In this document: one piece after another, positions 18,185-31,900 of the stretch
How positions within the stretch are numbered: position 1 is the stretch's first letter
How the letters are laid out: the number at the start of each line of letters is the position of its first letter
From: Hymenobacter sp. H14-R3
GTDB lineage: Bacteria > Bacteroidota > Bacteroidia > Cytophagales > Hymenobacteraceae
Assembly (NCBI RefSeq): GCF_030063445.1
Contig: NZ_JASITD010000018.1
Coordinates: 39,682 to 103,681 of the forward strand
Reading direction: 5' to 3'
Length of the DNA: 64,000 nt
The notes under the pieces: model-generated
Seen by the model: the letters and a program-made list of their open reading frames with translations, nothing else
Databases searched by the model: none
What the model was told of the DNA's origin: nothing
Position numbers and translations under genes: made by a program

Positions 18185-19459
18185 TCAAGGCATTACGAAA
18201 GATAAATCGAAGCTTACCACGTTGGCCGTGAGGCCGGTAGTCTGGCGGTAGTAGCCGTAGCGCAGGTCGAGCGACTTGAACTTGGTGACACCGTGGCCAA
18301 GTGGTATTTTGAAGCGGCCCAGCCCGTAGAGCGGCGCGTAGCGCAGGCCCAGGCCCGCCTTGTGGGCCGAAAAGGCCGAGAGGTCGTAGTCGGAGGTGTA
18401 AAACTCGTTCGTAACCGAGTGGGCCAGGTAGGGCGCAAAGTAATCGGCCGAAGTTTGGGTGTGGTAGCGGTAAAACGGATAGAGCGTGAAAAACGGGCTC
18501 ACTTTCACCGGCACTTCCAGCTCCAGGGTGTGCGCCCGGATGCCGAAGTTGTCGTTATAAAAGCGGTAGAAGCCGCGTAGCTGCACCAGGTCGGTGGCGT
18601 AGTAGGTGAGGCGCAGGCTGGCCGGATACTTATAGCGCAGGCGGGGCAGCACCTCAGCCAGGGCCGTGCCCAGGGCACCGGGCGTGCCCAGCTCGGGGCT
18701 GCTATCGAAAAAATACACCCGTTGAAACGGCGTGCTCAGCAGCCCACGCTGCGCCACCGGCTCGATGCTCACGGAGGCTTGCAGGCGCTTGCTCAGCACC
18801 TGCGCATACACCACGGAGAGCGTGAAGCTCTGGCGGTTGTCGGAGCCGTACTTCTTGTTTTTGGTGCCGCCCACCCGCAGCTCGGCGGGCGTGATGAGGG
18901 TAATTTTATCAATAAATGCCTGGCCGCTCACGCTCAGTTGGCGGTTGCCATCGCGCGAGGTGCGCGCCCACGAGCCCACGAGGTTAAACGACAGGTAATC
19001 ATACTCTTTTGATACGCCCAGGCCCGCGCCCACCGTGGTAAGCTTGTCGGCCAGCACGTGCGCCAGGCCAAAATCGGCGTGGTAGCGCACGTCGGCCGAT
19101 GAGGGCGACGACATTACCTGGTCAATCTTGTCCGACGAGGCCGAGGCGTAGTAGTCGATGCCCACGTTGGCGGCCAGGCGGGTGGTGGAGTCGAGCGGCA
19201 CGTTGAGCAGGATAGTGGGCGCCACATCGGTCAGGTGCTGGCTGCCAATGCCACCCTCCACGGCCGAGTGGTCGCCGTTTTGCTGGTAGTAGCTGCCCAG
19301 GATGTCGAGCTCCGTTTCGCCGTAGCTGCCGGGCCGGGGCAGCGGCGAGGCGTTGGGCACAATGCCCGAGCCATCGAGCCGGTTGGGCGTGGGCGTGGCC
19401 TGCGCCAGGGCGGCGAGTGGGGCCGCAAAGGCCAGGCCGGCGAGTAGGATTTTTTTCAC
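18185..19459 (-). CDS. DUF3570 outer membrane beta-barrel protein
   Basis: A 424-residue exported protein with a signal peptide (ends ALAQA). The body is rich in aromatic-ended beta strands, for example GETELDILGSYYQQNGDHSA, VGIDYYASASSDKIDQVMSS and DLRYGYYRQTTG, ending in a C-terminal strand SFDLSFVMP. This pattern matches DUF3570. The family is regularly encoded with DUF4266, ApbE and a thioredoxin, as here, so it probably belongs to the same envelope redox system. A 127-bp inverted repeat interrupts the gap to DUF4266. Confidence 0.88.
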   Translation of the reverse strand: MKKILLAGLAFAAPLAALAQATPTPNRLDGSGIVPNASPLPRPGSYGETELDILGSYYQQNGDHSAVEGGIGSQHLTDVAPTILLNVPLDSTTRLAANVGIDYYASASSDKIDQVMSSPSSADVRYHADFGLAHVLADKLTTVGAGLGVSKEYDYLSFNLVGSWARTSRDGNRQLSVSGQAFIDKITLITPAELRVGGTKNKKYGSDNRQSFTLSVVYAQVLSKRLQASVSIEPVAQRGLLSTPFQRVYFFDSSPELGTPGALGTALAEVLPRLRYKYPASLRLTYYATDLVQLRGFYRFYNDNFGIRAHTLELEVPVKVSPFFTLYPFYRYHTQTSADYFAPYLAHSVTNEFYTSDYDLSAFSAHKAGLGLRYAPLYGLGRFKIPLGHGVTKFKSLDLRYGYYRQTTGLTANVVSFDLSFVMP

Positions 19460-19484
19460 GAAGGAGTTCAGTTAATTTTTCCGC

Positions 19485-19611
19485 ATTGTCATTGCGAGCG
19501 CAACGCAGTGGAGCGCGGCAATCCTTCCTGCACGCATAGGTTACTAAAGCAGTGAGACAGACGACCAGGAAAGATTGTCGCGCTCCACTGCGTTGCGCTC
19601 GCAATGACAAT
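19485..19611. repeat. 127-bp imperfect inverted repeat (MITE-like)
   Basis: Arms of about 46 bp (19485-19530 with 19566-19611) pair with two mismatches around a 35-nt loop. The arms contain TCATTGCGAGCGCAACGCAG and GTGGAGCGCGGCAATC, words I know from dispersed repeats of many bacteria. It is inserted between the DUF4266 and DUF3570 genes and may partly terminate the transcript. Confidence 0.8.
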
Positions 19612-19624
19612 TACTTAATCACCT

Positions 19625-19861
19625 TTAATTGCAGCCGCAGCCACCGCCTACTTTACCGCCGTTGGCCCCGCCGGCACCTTCGCGGTAGCTCTCGAAGTTG
19701 ACTTCCGAGGTTTCTATCTTCTTGGTAGCCAGCTTCATATCTTCATCATTGAGATAGGCTTTTTGGTAGGCAGCCACCGACACGCAGCCGGGCAGCGCAG
19801 CCGCGCCAGCCAGCGCCAGGCCCAGCAGCGCCGGGCGGAAACACAGGGGGAGATTCATCAT
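19625..19861 (-). CDS. DUF4266 domain lipoprotein
   Basis: A 78-residue lipoprotein. The signal ends in lipobox LPGC (Cys26), followed by VSVAAYQKAYLNDEDMKL. The end is SYREGAGGANGGKVGGGCGC plus Asn, the Gly/Cys-rich tail typical of DUF4266. Its ATG overlaps the stop of apbE (ATGA at 19861-19858), so the two are translationally coupled. A role as electron-carrying or flavin-accepting partner of the ApbE system is inference from constant gene neighbourhood; no classical flavinylation motif is visible. Confidence 0.88.
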   Translation of the reverse strand: MMNLPLCFRPALLGLALAGAAALPGCVSVAAYQKAYLNDEDMKLATKKIETSEVNFESYREGAGGANGGKVGGGCGCN

Positions 19862-20922
19862 TTTGCAGGGTTGGGGGCCGGAGCCGCGGCGGCACTGTGG
19901 TAGGCGTTCATCTGCATTCCTCTGGAAACCAGAATTTTGCCGTCGTCGGTAATCAACGTGGCGTCTACGCCCTTGAGGCGGTTTATGAGGGCCAGGCCCG
20001 CCACGGGGCCGAGCACAAACACGGCATCGTCGAGGGCATCGGCCAGCTCCACATCGGGGCAAATAATGGTGACCGAGCGCAGGCCCGTGGCCGGGTAGCC
20101 GGTGTGCGGGTTGATGATGTGGCCGTAGTACTTACCGGCCACCGTAAAATACTGCTCGTAATTGCCAGCCGTTACCACGGCTAAGTCGCTCACCGTGAGC
20201 CAGGAAGATACGGTGTGCGGCCGGGCCGGGTCGCCGATGGCAATGCGCCAGCCGCTGCCATCGGGCTGCTTGCCCCAGCAGTACACGTCGCCCGAGCCGT
20301 TGATGAGGCCGCCCGCGATGCCCATTTGTTTCATTATTTCGGTAGCGCGCCGCACGCCGTAGCCTTGCAGGACGCCCGCCAGGTTCAGGCGCATGCCTTT
20401 TTCGGGCAGGTAAACGGCGCGCGTGGCCGCATCGAGCCGCACCTTTTGCCAGCCAATGCGGCGCACCGAGTTGCGCACCGTAGCCGAGTCGGGCAGGCTG
20501 GCATGGGCCTGTTTATCAAACTGATATATCTTGTCGCCGCTGGCAAACGTGATGTCGAAGGCCCCGCCGCTGAGCTGCGATATCTTGAGGGTGCGCTGGA
20601 TAAGGTCAAACACCTCCTGGTCCACCACCACTGGCCGGATGCCAGCCAGCCGGTTGATTTTGACCACCTGCGAGGTCGAATCCCAGTAGGAAAAAAGGTG
20701 GTCGATGCGCTGGGTTTCGCGCAGGCCGGCACGCAGGGCGCGCCATGCCAGCGAGTCGTCGCTGGATACAGCCGTAAACGTGAAGTGCGAGCCCATGAGG
20801 TGCGCCTCGCGGGTGTAGGCGCGGGCGCGCACCGGGGCCAGGGGTTGGGCTAACACGCCCAACCCGCTCATTACCAGCGCAATGATACTACTGGCTACCC
20901 AGGCTCCTCCCCTCTTGCTCAT
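19858..20922 (-). CDS. apbE: ApbE-family FAD:protein FMN transferase, divergent
   Basis: A 354-residue exported protein with an N-terminal helix that looks like a signal peptide. ApbE proteins attach FMN to Ser/Thr of exported redox proteins. Family landmarks are LMGSHFTF, GGAFDITFASGDKIYQFDKQ, MRLNLAGVLQGYGVRRATEI, GGLINGSGDVYCWGK, YYGHIINPHTGYPATGLRSV and ELADALDDAVFVLG. Several usually conserved residues differ: the family GGIAKGYAVD is AGVLQGYGVR, HIIDP is HIINP, and ADALATA is ADALDDA. It may be inactive or specialised. I prefer the ATG at 20922; 20949 is also possible, 7 bp after the thioredoxin stop. Operon: thioredoxin, apbE, DUF4266. Confidence 0.87.
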   Translation of the reverse strand: MSKRGGAWVASSIIALVMSGLGVLAQPLAPVRARAYTREAHLMGSHFTFTAVSSDDSLAWRALRAGLRETQRIDHLFSYWDSTSQVVKINRLAGIRPVVVDQEVFDLIQRTLKISQLSGGAFDITFASGDKIYQFDKQAHASLPDSATVRNSVRRIGWQKVRLDAATRAVYLPEKGMRLNLAGVLQGYGVRRATEIMKQMGIAGGLINGSGDVYCWGKQPDGSGWRIAIGDPARPHTVSSWLTVSDLAVVTAGNYEQYFTVAGKYYGHIINPHTGYPATGLRSVTIICPDVELADALDDAVFVLGPVAGLALINRLKGVDATLITDDGKILVSRGMQMNAYHSAAAAPAPNPAK

Positions 20923-20955
20923 GGTGGGCGCGTAATTAATCAGCTGCAAACAGGC

Positions 20956-21429
20956 TTATTTCTTAGCCAGCAATTGCGTAAGGTAGGCGTCGTAGGCAGT
21001 GGCCCCGCCGGAGCGGTAACCGGTGCGCGCCAAGATTTTACCCTCGGGTGAGAGCAGCACCACGGCCGGAAATGAGCCCTCCTTGTTAAGCTGCGCAGCC
21101 GCATCCTCGCTGAGCTTGGTTTGGGCCGGGTCGAGGCGGTTTTTTTTGTTGCGTGGAAAGTCGAAGCGGGCCAGCACAAACCTATCCTGGGCATAGCTGG
21201 CAAACTCGGGCTGGTCGAATACCTCCTGCTTGAGCAGCATGCAGGGCTTGCACCAGTCGGAGCCGGAGAACACGGCCAATACCGGCCGCTGGCTGGCTTT
21301 GGCCTGCGCCAGAGCGGCGGGCAACGAGCTGGTCCAGGCCAGGCCGGATGCAGACGGGCTGGTTTGCGCAACGGCCGAGGCCGAAGCGAATAAGCTGATT
21401 GTGAGCGCGTTTAGCAATAGGGCACGCAT
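20956..21429 (-). CDS. Exported thioredoxin-family protein
   Basis: A 157-residue protein with a signal peptide (ends AVAQ) and a thioredoxin fold with active site WCKPC (Cys60, Cys63) in VLAVFSGSDWCKPCMLLKQ. SFPAVVLLSPEGKILARTGY corresponds to the cis-Pro region. It probably keeps envelope proteins of the ApbE/DUF4266 system reduced; this is inferred from position. The ATG at 21429 fits the signal peptide; the frame extends to 21501. Confidence 0.9.
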   Translation of the reverse strand: MRALLLNALTISLFASASAVAQTSPSASGLAWTSSLPAALAQAKASQRPVLAVFSGSDWCKPCMLLKQEVFDQPEFASYAQDRFVLARFDFPRNKKNRLDPAQTKLSEDAAAQLNKEGSFPAVVLLSPEGKILARTGYRSGGATAYDAYLTQLLAKK

Positions 21430-21617
21430 AGCAGAAGAAAGAAGGCCAAAGAAGAAAATAGTAAAAAGTCCGGGCGTTACGCGGCAGGAAGACCCGTACA
21501 AATACGCTGCCGGGTTGGTGACAGCAAAACGGAAACCGCTCTGTAATAGCTTGGCCGGGGTCTTAAGATTGACTTAAAACTCATTGGTAAGCAATTGCTC
21601 ACGACTAAATAAGTACT

Positions 21618-21657
21618 GTTACGCGGATGGCACGGGGCAGGGCCCCGCGCCATCCGC
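21618..21657. repeat. GGATGGC dispersed hairpin, copy 1
   Basis: A 16-bp stem (21623-21638 with 21642-21657), one mismatch, loop AGG, preceded by GTTAC. An inverted relative lies at 55004-55040. It sits 17 bp downstream of the CusB-like gene stop at 21675 and may act as its terminator. Confidence 0.65.
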
Positions 21658-21674
21658 CCATCCGCAAACCGGAA

Positions 21675-22874
21675 TTAGTCGCCGCCTTCGCCTTTGCGCA
21701 GCTCGGCATCCAGAAAATAAGCGCCCTTGCGCACCAACTGGGTGGTGTCGGGCAAGGGGTCGAGCACGGTCACGGCCACATCGCCGTGCTGGGGCGGCGC
21801 GGCGCGCACCCGCACCCGCCGAAACACGGTGCGGCCCGAATCCTGGCCCACGCGCCGGAAAATATAGCTCAGCTCACCGGCCTGAATGAGGGCCGCCTCG
21901 GGCAGGGTGCGCACCCGTGCGCCGGCCGTTTGGATGCGGGCGGCCACAAACTGGCCGGGCAGCAAGTCGCGCCGCTCGGGCTCCAGGTGGGCGTGCACGC
22001 GCACGGTGCGGGCGTTATCGTCGAAGGCCTTGCCCACCAGGAATACGCGGGCGGTGAGCTCCTCGTCGCGGTTGGCATTCTGAATTTTGAAAAGGATTTT
22101 CTGGCCGACTTTCACCTGGGCCACGTCCTTCTCAAACACCTTGAGCTCCAGGTGCAGGTCGTCGCGGTTGAGCACCTCCACCAGCACGTCCTGGGGGCCC
22201 ACGTACTGGCCGGGGTTGATGTTGACGACCTTCACGTAGCCCGAGATGGGCGAGGTAAGCGGCACGCTGGTAACTAGTTGCCCGGTAGCATCGAGGTGGG
22301 CCACTGAGATACCGAGTAGCCGCAACTGGGCGGCGGTGGCGCGCAGCATAGCCTGCTCGGTGGCGTAGTCGGCGCGGGCCATCTGCAGCTTGCGCTTGGC
22401 CCCCACATCCTCCACGTCGAGGATGCGCTGGCGCTCCAGGTCTTCGGCCAGGAAGCGTACTTTGGCCTTGCTCTGAAGGTAGTTCTGCTGCAAGGTGAGG
22501 TACTCGGGCGAGCGCAGCGTGGCCACTGGCGCGCCGGCCGCCACGTGCTCGCCGGGCAGCACCAGCACGGTTTGCACGTAGCCGCCCTGCACGGCCGTGA
22601 TGGACACCCGGTTTTGGGGCGGCACCTCCACCGAGCCGTTGGCCTGCACTTCGGTGGTCATGTTCTGGCGCTCGAAGCTGCCGAAGGTGATGCCGGCGGC
22701 TTTTTCCTGGGCGGGGCTCACGGACAGCTGGTTGGGGTTGGCGGGGGCGGCCGGGGCGGCGGCTTTGCCGTCGGCGGGGGCATCTTTTTGGGCGGCATCG
22801 CCGCCTTTCGAGCCGCAGGCCGTGAGCAGCGCCAGGGTGCCCGCGAGGGCGTATAAGTTGAGGTTGAAAGACAT
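21675..22874 (-). CDS. Heavy-metal RND efflux periplasmic adaptor (CusB-like)
   Basis: A 399-residue lipoprotein adaptor with lipobox LTAC (Cys20), then a Gly/Ala/Pro-rich linker. Typical features are NQLSVSPAQEKAAGITFGSF, VQTVLVLPGEHVAAGAPVAT for the lipoyl half, an alpha-hairpin, and PISGYVKVVNINPGQYVGPQ for the second half. It bridges the inner membrane pump and outer membrane channel encoded upstream. The ATG at 22874 gives a normal lipoprotein signal. It is the last gene of the operon, 68 bp after the CusA-TolC stop. Confidence 0.93.
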   Translation of the reverse strand: MSFNLNLYALAGTLALLTACGSKGGDAAQKDAPADGKAAAPAAPANPNQLSVSPAQEKAAGITFGSFERQNMTTEVQANGSVEVPPQNRVSITAVQGGYVQTVLVLPGEHVAAGAPVATLRSPEYLTLQQNYLQSKAKVRFLAEDLERQRILDVEDVGAKRKLQMARADYATEQAMLRATAAQLRLLGISVAHLDATGQLVTSVPLTSPISGYVKVVNINPGQYVGPQDVLVEVLNRDDLHLELKVFEKDVAQVKVGQKILFKIQNANRDEELTARVFLVGKAFDDNARTVRVHAHLEPERRDLLPGQFVAARIQTAGARVRTLPEAALIQAGELSYIFRRVGQDSGRTVFRRVRVRAAPPQHGDVAVTVLDPLPDTTQLVRKGAYFLDAELRKGEGGD

Positions 22875-22942
22875 TAGTAAGGAAGGTCGAATCGAAAAGA
22901 AATACGGGCTCACACTAGCGATGAGCTCCCGAGGTAAGCCAG

Positions 22943-27436
<4,494 letters not shown>

Positions 27437-27644
27437 AAAGATGAGGAGATGCGGCACCCGGCAGGCCAAACCTGTCAGGCTTATAAACCCTTGTCAGCAA
27501 GAGCATTACCCGCGATGATTTCTAGTAATTAACCAACTCGGCCGGCGCGGTAATCGCTCACTTATTGGGCCGCCTTGCGTGGGCAGCGGGGCCATCCAGG
27601 CCGGCGGCGCAACGGCGCGCACTACCCCCGGGGGCTGCGCAGCA

Positions 27645-28061
27645 CTAGGCTCGGGGCGGCTGCAACAGGGCCGGGGCAGCGCCATCCTGATAGCGCGGCT
27701 GGCCGGCCGGCCGGTAGGCAGGGTTGGCTACGCTGCGCCGCTGTGGCAGCAGGCGCACACCCACGGGCAGCAGCAGAAACGCCACGTGCGCGCTGCATGC
27801 GTGCTGCCCGTGCAGGGGCAAACCCTGGTGGTCTTGCTGGTGCCGGGGCGAAAACGTGCACCCAAAGTGCACGGGCGTACCCGAGCCATAGTGCTCGGCC
27901 ATAAACTGGCCCACCGACAAGCCGCCGCCCGCCACCGAATGGTGGAAGCGGTAGTGTTCCAGCAGCTGGGGCAGCTTGCTCAACTCCGCCAGGTCGTTCT
28001 GCGGAATGAGGCTGCCCACCAGCATCAGGCAGGCCAGAAAAAAGGAAACCACCGATTTCAT
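27645..28061 (-). CDS. Small exported His/Cys-rich protein preceding the metal efflux genes
   Basis: A 138-residue protein with a signal peptide (MKSVVSFFLACLMLVGSLIP) and a middle part rich in His and Cys: HYRFHHSVAGG, VHFGCTFSPRHQQDHQGLP and LHGQHACSAH. I do not recognise a named family. Its position 208 bp upstream of the CusA-TolC gene, on the same strand, and its potential metal ligands suggest a periplasmic metal-binding helper. The C-terminal 40 residues are Pro/Arg/Ala-rich. The start at 28061 is chosen for the signal peptide. Confidence 0.65.
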   Translation of the reverse strand: MKSVVSFFLACLMLVGSLIPQNDLAELSKLPQLLEHYRFHHSVAGGGLSVGQFMAEHYGSGTPVHFGCTFSPRHQQDHQGLPLHGQHACSAHVAFLLLPVGVRLLPQRRSVANPAYRPAGQPRYQDGAAPALLQPPRA

Positions 28062-28200
28062 ACGTGCTTTCTCAACGCCCGGGGGGGGTGAAGGTTTCTC
28101 AAGGAGTAGGGCAATGGGCAAATTTAAGGGCAATTTAAGATTGCAGCCTAGTTGTGGCGAGCCAAAACATTTGCCCGCCGCTACGTATTCTTGGCGCATC

Positions 28201-28833
28201 ATGCGTCTACTTCCCCTCTTTCCGCTCAACCTGGTGGCATTCCCCGGTGAACACCTGAATCTGCACATCTTCGAGCCCCGCTACCGGCAATTGGTGCGCG
28301 ACTGCTTCACGGAGGGCCTCCCCTTCGGCATCACGCCTTTTCTCGACAATGCCGTGCAGGAGCTGGGCACCGAGATGCGCCTGCTGAGCGTGGAGAAAAC
28401 CCACTCGGGCGGCGAAATGGACATTCGCACCGAGGCCATCGGCATTTTTCGGGTGCAGCAGTTCTACCGCCAGGCCCCCGACAAGCTCTACGCCGCCGGC
28501 CAGGTAGAAGCCGTGGTGCAGGACGAGGAGCCCGACCTGCTGCTGCGCGACATCATTGCCGGGCAGGTGCGCCAGCTCTACGAGGCGCTGGGCCTGCGCA
28601 AGCTGCTGCTGCAGCTGGAGCCGGACTTTAAAATATTCGACGTGGCCCACCACATCGGCCTCAGCACCGAGCAAGAATACCAGCTGCTGGGCACCACCGC
28701 CGAGGTCGAGCGCCAGGAAATGGTGCGCGAGCACCTGGAGCGCCTGCTGCCCGCCGTGCTCGAAGCCGAGCGCCTCAAGGAGCGCGTGCGCCTGAACGGG
28801 CACTTCAAAAACCTGCAGCCGCCGCAGTTTTAG
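28201..28833 (+). CDS. LON peptidase substrate-binding domain protein
   Basis: A 210-residue protein made of a LON N-terminal (PUA-like) domain without ATPase or protease parts. It begins MRLLPLFPLNLVAFPGEHLN, then LHIFEPRYRQLVRDC, the family hallmark. The C-terminal half is helical. Stand-alone LON-N proteins are widespread and of uncertain function. The ATG at 28201 directly precedes the diagnostic LPLFPL motif; upstream frame is noise. Confidence 0.9.
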   Translation: MRLLPLFPLNLVAFPGEHLNLHIFEPRYRQLVRDCFTEGLPFGITPFLDNAVQELGTEMRLLSVEKTHSGGEMDIRTEAIGIFRVQQFYRQAPDKLYAAGQVEAVVQDEEPDLLLRDIIAGQVRQLYEALGLRKLLLQLEPDFKIFDVAHHIGLSTEQEYQLLGTTAEVERQEMVREHLERLLPAVLEAERLKERVRLNGHFKNLQPPQF

Positions 28834-28896
28834 CGGTTATTCTGAAATAGCTAAAGGCTGTGACCGGAATTATCAACCGATTTTCCGGGGAATACG

Positions 28897-28904
28897 TACG
28901 TTTG
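28897..28904 (+). promoter_or_regulatory. Candidate -7 promoter box of the DUF4394/T9SS gene
   Basis: TACGTTTG fits TAnnTTTG exactly and lies 57 bp before the start codon at 28962. The region 20-25 bp upstream is T-rich (ATTTTCC). Confidence 0.55.
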
Positions 28905-28961
28905 CGCGAATGCCGACAATCGACATTTGCCAGACTGTCTATTCCTAATTAACAGCTTTTT

Positions 28962-31900
28962 ATGAAAAAAATATTTCCTCACCTGGGGTTACCAAAAGGA
29001 CTGCGCCCAGCGGTCGTGGCGCTTGGCGTACTGGGGGCTCCAGCTGCCTTCGCCCAATCATCCTCGGTGCCGGTTACGCCTACCACTGTGTATGGGCTTG
29101 GCTATAATGTGGGCACGGGAGCCACCTTTATATTGCCGCTTAACCCCGCTAACTTAAATAACGGAAACCCGCTTATCCAGGCCCTGCCCATCGCGATAGA
29201 CCTAACTAACGTTACACCAGGCCAACGGTTAGTGGCTATTGACACGCGGCCCAGCACGGGGCAGATTTACGCACTAGGGTATAATTACAACCTTACTACC
29301 AACAATGCCCGGCTGTATACTCTGACTCTGAATGCGGCCGGCAACAGTTTTCTGGTTAGCCCGGTAAGCAGCAATTTACTGACGCTGGACCTACAAGACC
29401 CTACTAAAGGATTTGCAGCGAGCCCAACCGTTCCGGTAGGCACTGGTAATACATTAGATTTCACCACCACGCCTACCCCTGCCGCACCGCAGTTATACAA
29501 CGTCGTTTTCGACTTTAACCCGCGGGCTGACCGAATTCGGGTGTCGGGCCCGCGCACCAGCAATGGCACCAGCAACGGCATCACCTACGTACTGAACCCC
29601 AATACAGGCGCTGTTGGGGCAAGTAGCCCCGTCACCGGAAGCTTTACTGATGGGCAAGGCAATCAAGTGCCCTATTACTTGGGCACTGGCGCTTACACTA
29701 ACTCCGCATTTGGGGTGGCGGGCACCACACTCTACGACCTGACTATTAATAACGGGGTCGGCAAAGTAGTAACGCAAAACATCGCTACCGGCGCACTCAC
29801 CCGACAAGCAGACCTAACGTTTGCTACGTTGGGCAGCGCAGGTTACGGCTCTTACACAACGCTTAACTCTCCCACCATTAGGCTCGACCTTGATTTTTAC
29901 TATGACCGGGGCGGCAACAGCGGCCAGCGTAATATTGCCTACGTGCTGGAAGCTCGCCGTAATCCGAATAACAATGGTTATTCTTCGAATCTTTATACCC
30001 TGGATTTCAGCAGTGGTGCTACTACTTCAGGGCAGGCTACGGGTAAAAATATCTACGGTGCATCGGATTTGTCCGGGGCTGGAGCCAGCTTTATTTACGA
30101 CATCGCGGCACTGAGTAATAGTCCTAAAGTCTGGATTGGCAAAAGCACTACTGCTCCTACGGCTTGGAACGACAACGATAACTGGTACCCGATGGGCCGC
30201 CCAACGAATACTGATGACGTACTGATTCCTGGTAACGGCACATTTGTGGCTTTTGGCAGCGGCTACACCGTAACGACGCAGCCAACGGTGAATACCAGCA
30301 ACCCCGCCAATGGCACTGCTGCTGTGAGCGAGGCCCTGTCGGTGACGCTCACAAACGGAGCCCTATTGACGCTGGCTGATGGCGGCACCCTCAATATCTA
30401 TGGCGACTTTGTGAATACTGATAGCCAAGTATCAGGCGGCGGCAGTGGCACTCTAGCTCTGCTCAATGACCCTAATATGAGTACCATAACTCATGACTTA
30501 GGAGGTAACGTTGCCACTACTTTCCCTAATCTGTCCGTAGGCGCGGGCATTGCTGCGACTACCTCGCAGGCCGTAAGCATTACGCAGGCCCTGACGCTGA
30601 GCAGCAACTTGACTATTGGTACCGGCCAGCTATTTACGCTGCTCTCCAATGCCGCCGGCACGGCTTACGTGGTGAACAACAGCACCACAAACAACTTCCT
30701 CAACGGCAACGCGACCGTGCAGCGCTACATCGATGCCAGCGGCAACAGCGGCAGCAGCGGCTACCGCCAGTATTCATCGCCCATCGCCCGGGCCACGGTT
30801 AACAGCCTCACCACTACGGGCCAGGGCGGCAGCTTTACGGCGCAAGTAAACCCAGCCTATAATACCCAGGACCCCAATACGTTGACGGTGGCTACTTACC
30901 CCAACGTATTCAGCTACGATGAAACTAAGATTCCGGGTTCGCCGGCCGTTACGTTCACCAATTTCGATAAAGGCTATCAGTCGCCGCAATCGGTGAACGA
31001 CCCGCTGATAGTGGGCCGTAGCTACACCGTGCAAATCGGCAACACGGAGAAAGTGCAGTTTACCGGCCAGGTCAACAACGGCGACCAAACCATTGGGGGC
31101 CTAACCCGTACGGGCAATACCGATGGCAGCGGCTGGGCACTGGTGGGTAACCCCTACCCTTCGCCTCTCGACTGGGGCACAGTTACGAGCGGGCAGCTCA
31201 CCAACGTTGACGCCGCCGTATACGTGTTTCAAAGCACGGAAGCCTATAAAGGTCGCTTCACCTCCTTCACCAATGGCGTAGGGGCTGGCACCGGCCTGAT
31301 TGCCAGCAGCCAGGGCTTCCTTGTGCGGGCCAGCGGCGGCACCGGCTCCATTACCCTCTCCAACGGCAACCGCGCGGCCTCATCAACGACCAAGTTTCAG
31401 CGCACGGCCGCCGAAACCCGCCCGTTGCTCCGCCTGAGCCTGGGCCTGGGCAGCAGCCCGGCTACCATCGCCACGGCCCAGGACGAAACCTTTGTTTACT
31501 TCGAGCAAGGCGCCACGGCTGGGTTTGATGGTAAGTTCGACGCCTACAAGCTAGCCAACCCCAGCGGCTACTACTTGGGCACGGCCGCTACCGTAGCCGC
31601 CGGCGACCAGCCCACCGGCTTGAGCATTGATGGCCGCAATCCGCTCGTGGCCACCAGCGCTACCGAGGTAATTGCGGTGCAGCTGAGTGCCCCGACCGGC
31701 ACGTATAGCCTCACGGCTACCAGCCTGCTCAACTTTGCCAGCGCCGGCACGCAGGTGTACCTGCGCGATGCCCTACTGGGCACCCTTACCAACCTGGCCA
31801 CCACGCCTAATTATAGCTTCAGCATTGCGGCTAATTCCGCTAGCACCGGGCGTTTCTCACTCGTGTTTGGCTCGGCTTCGGCCCTGGCCACGGCCCCGAG

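Noticed and set aside
19122..19610. Minus-strand frame that begins MSLRAQRSGARQSF
   Set aside because: It starts in the 127-bp inverted repeat and then runs out of frame through DUF3570.
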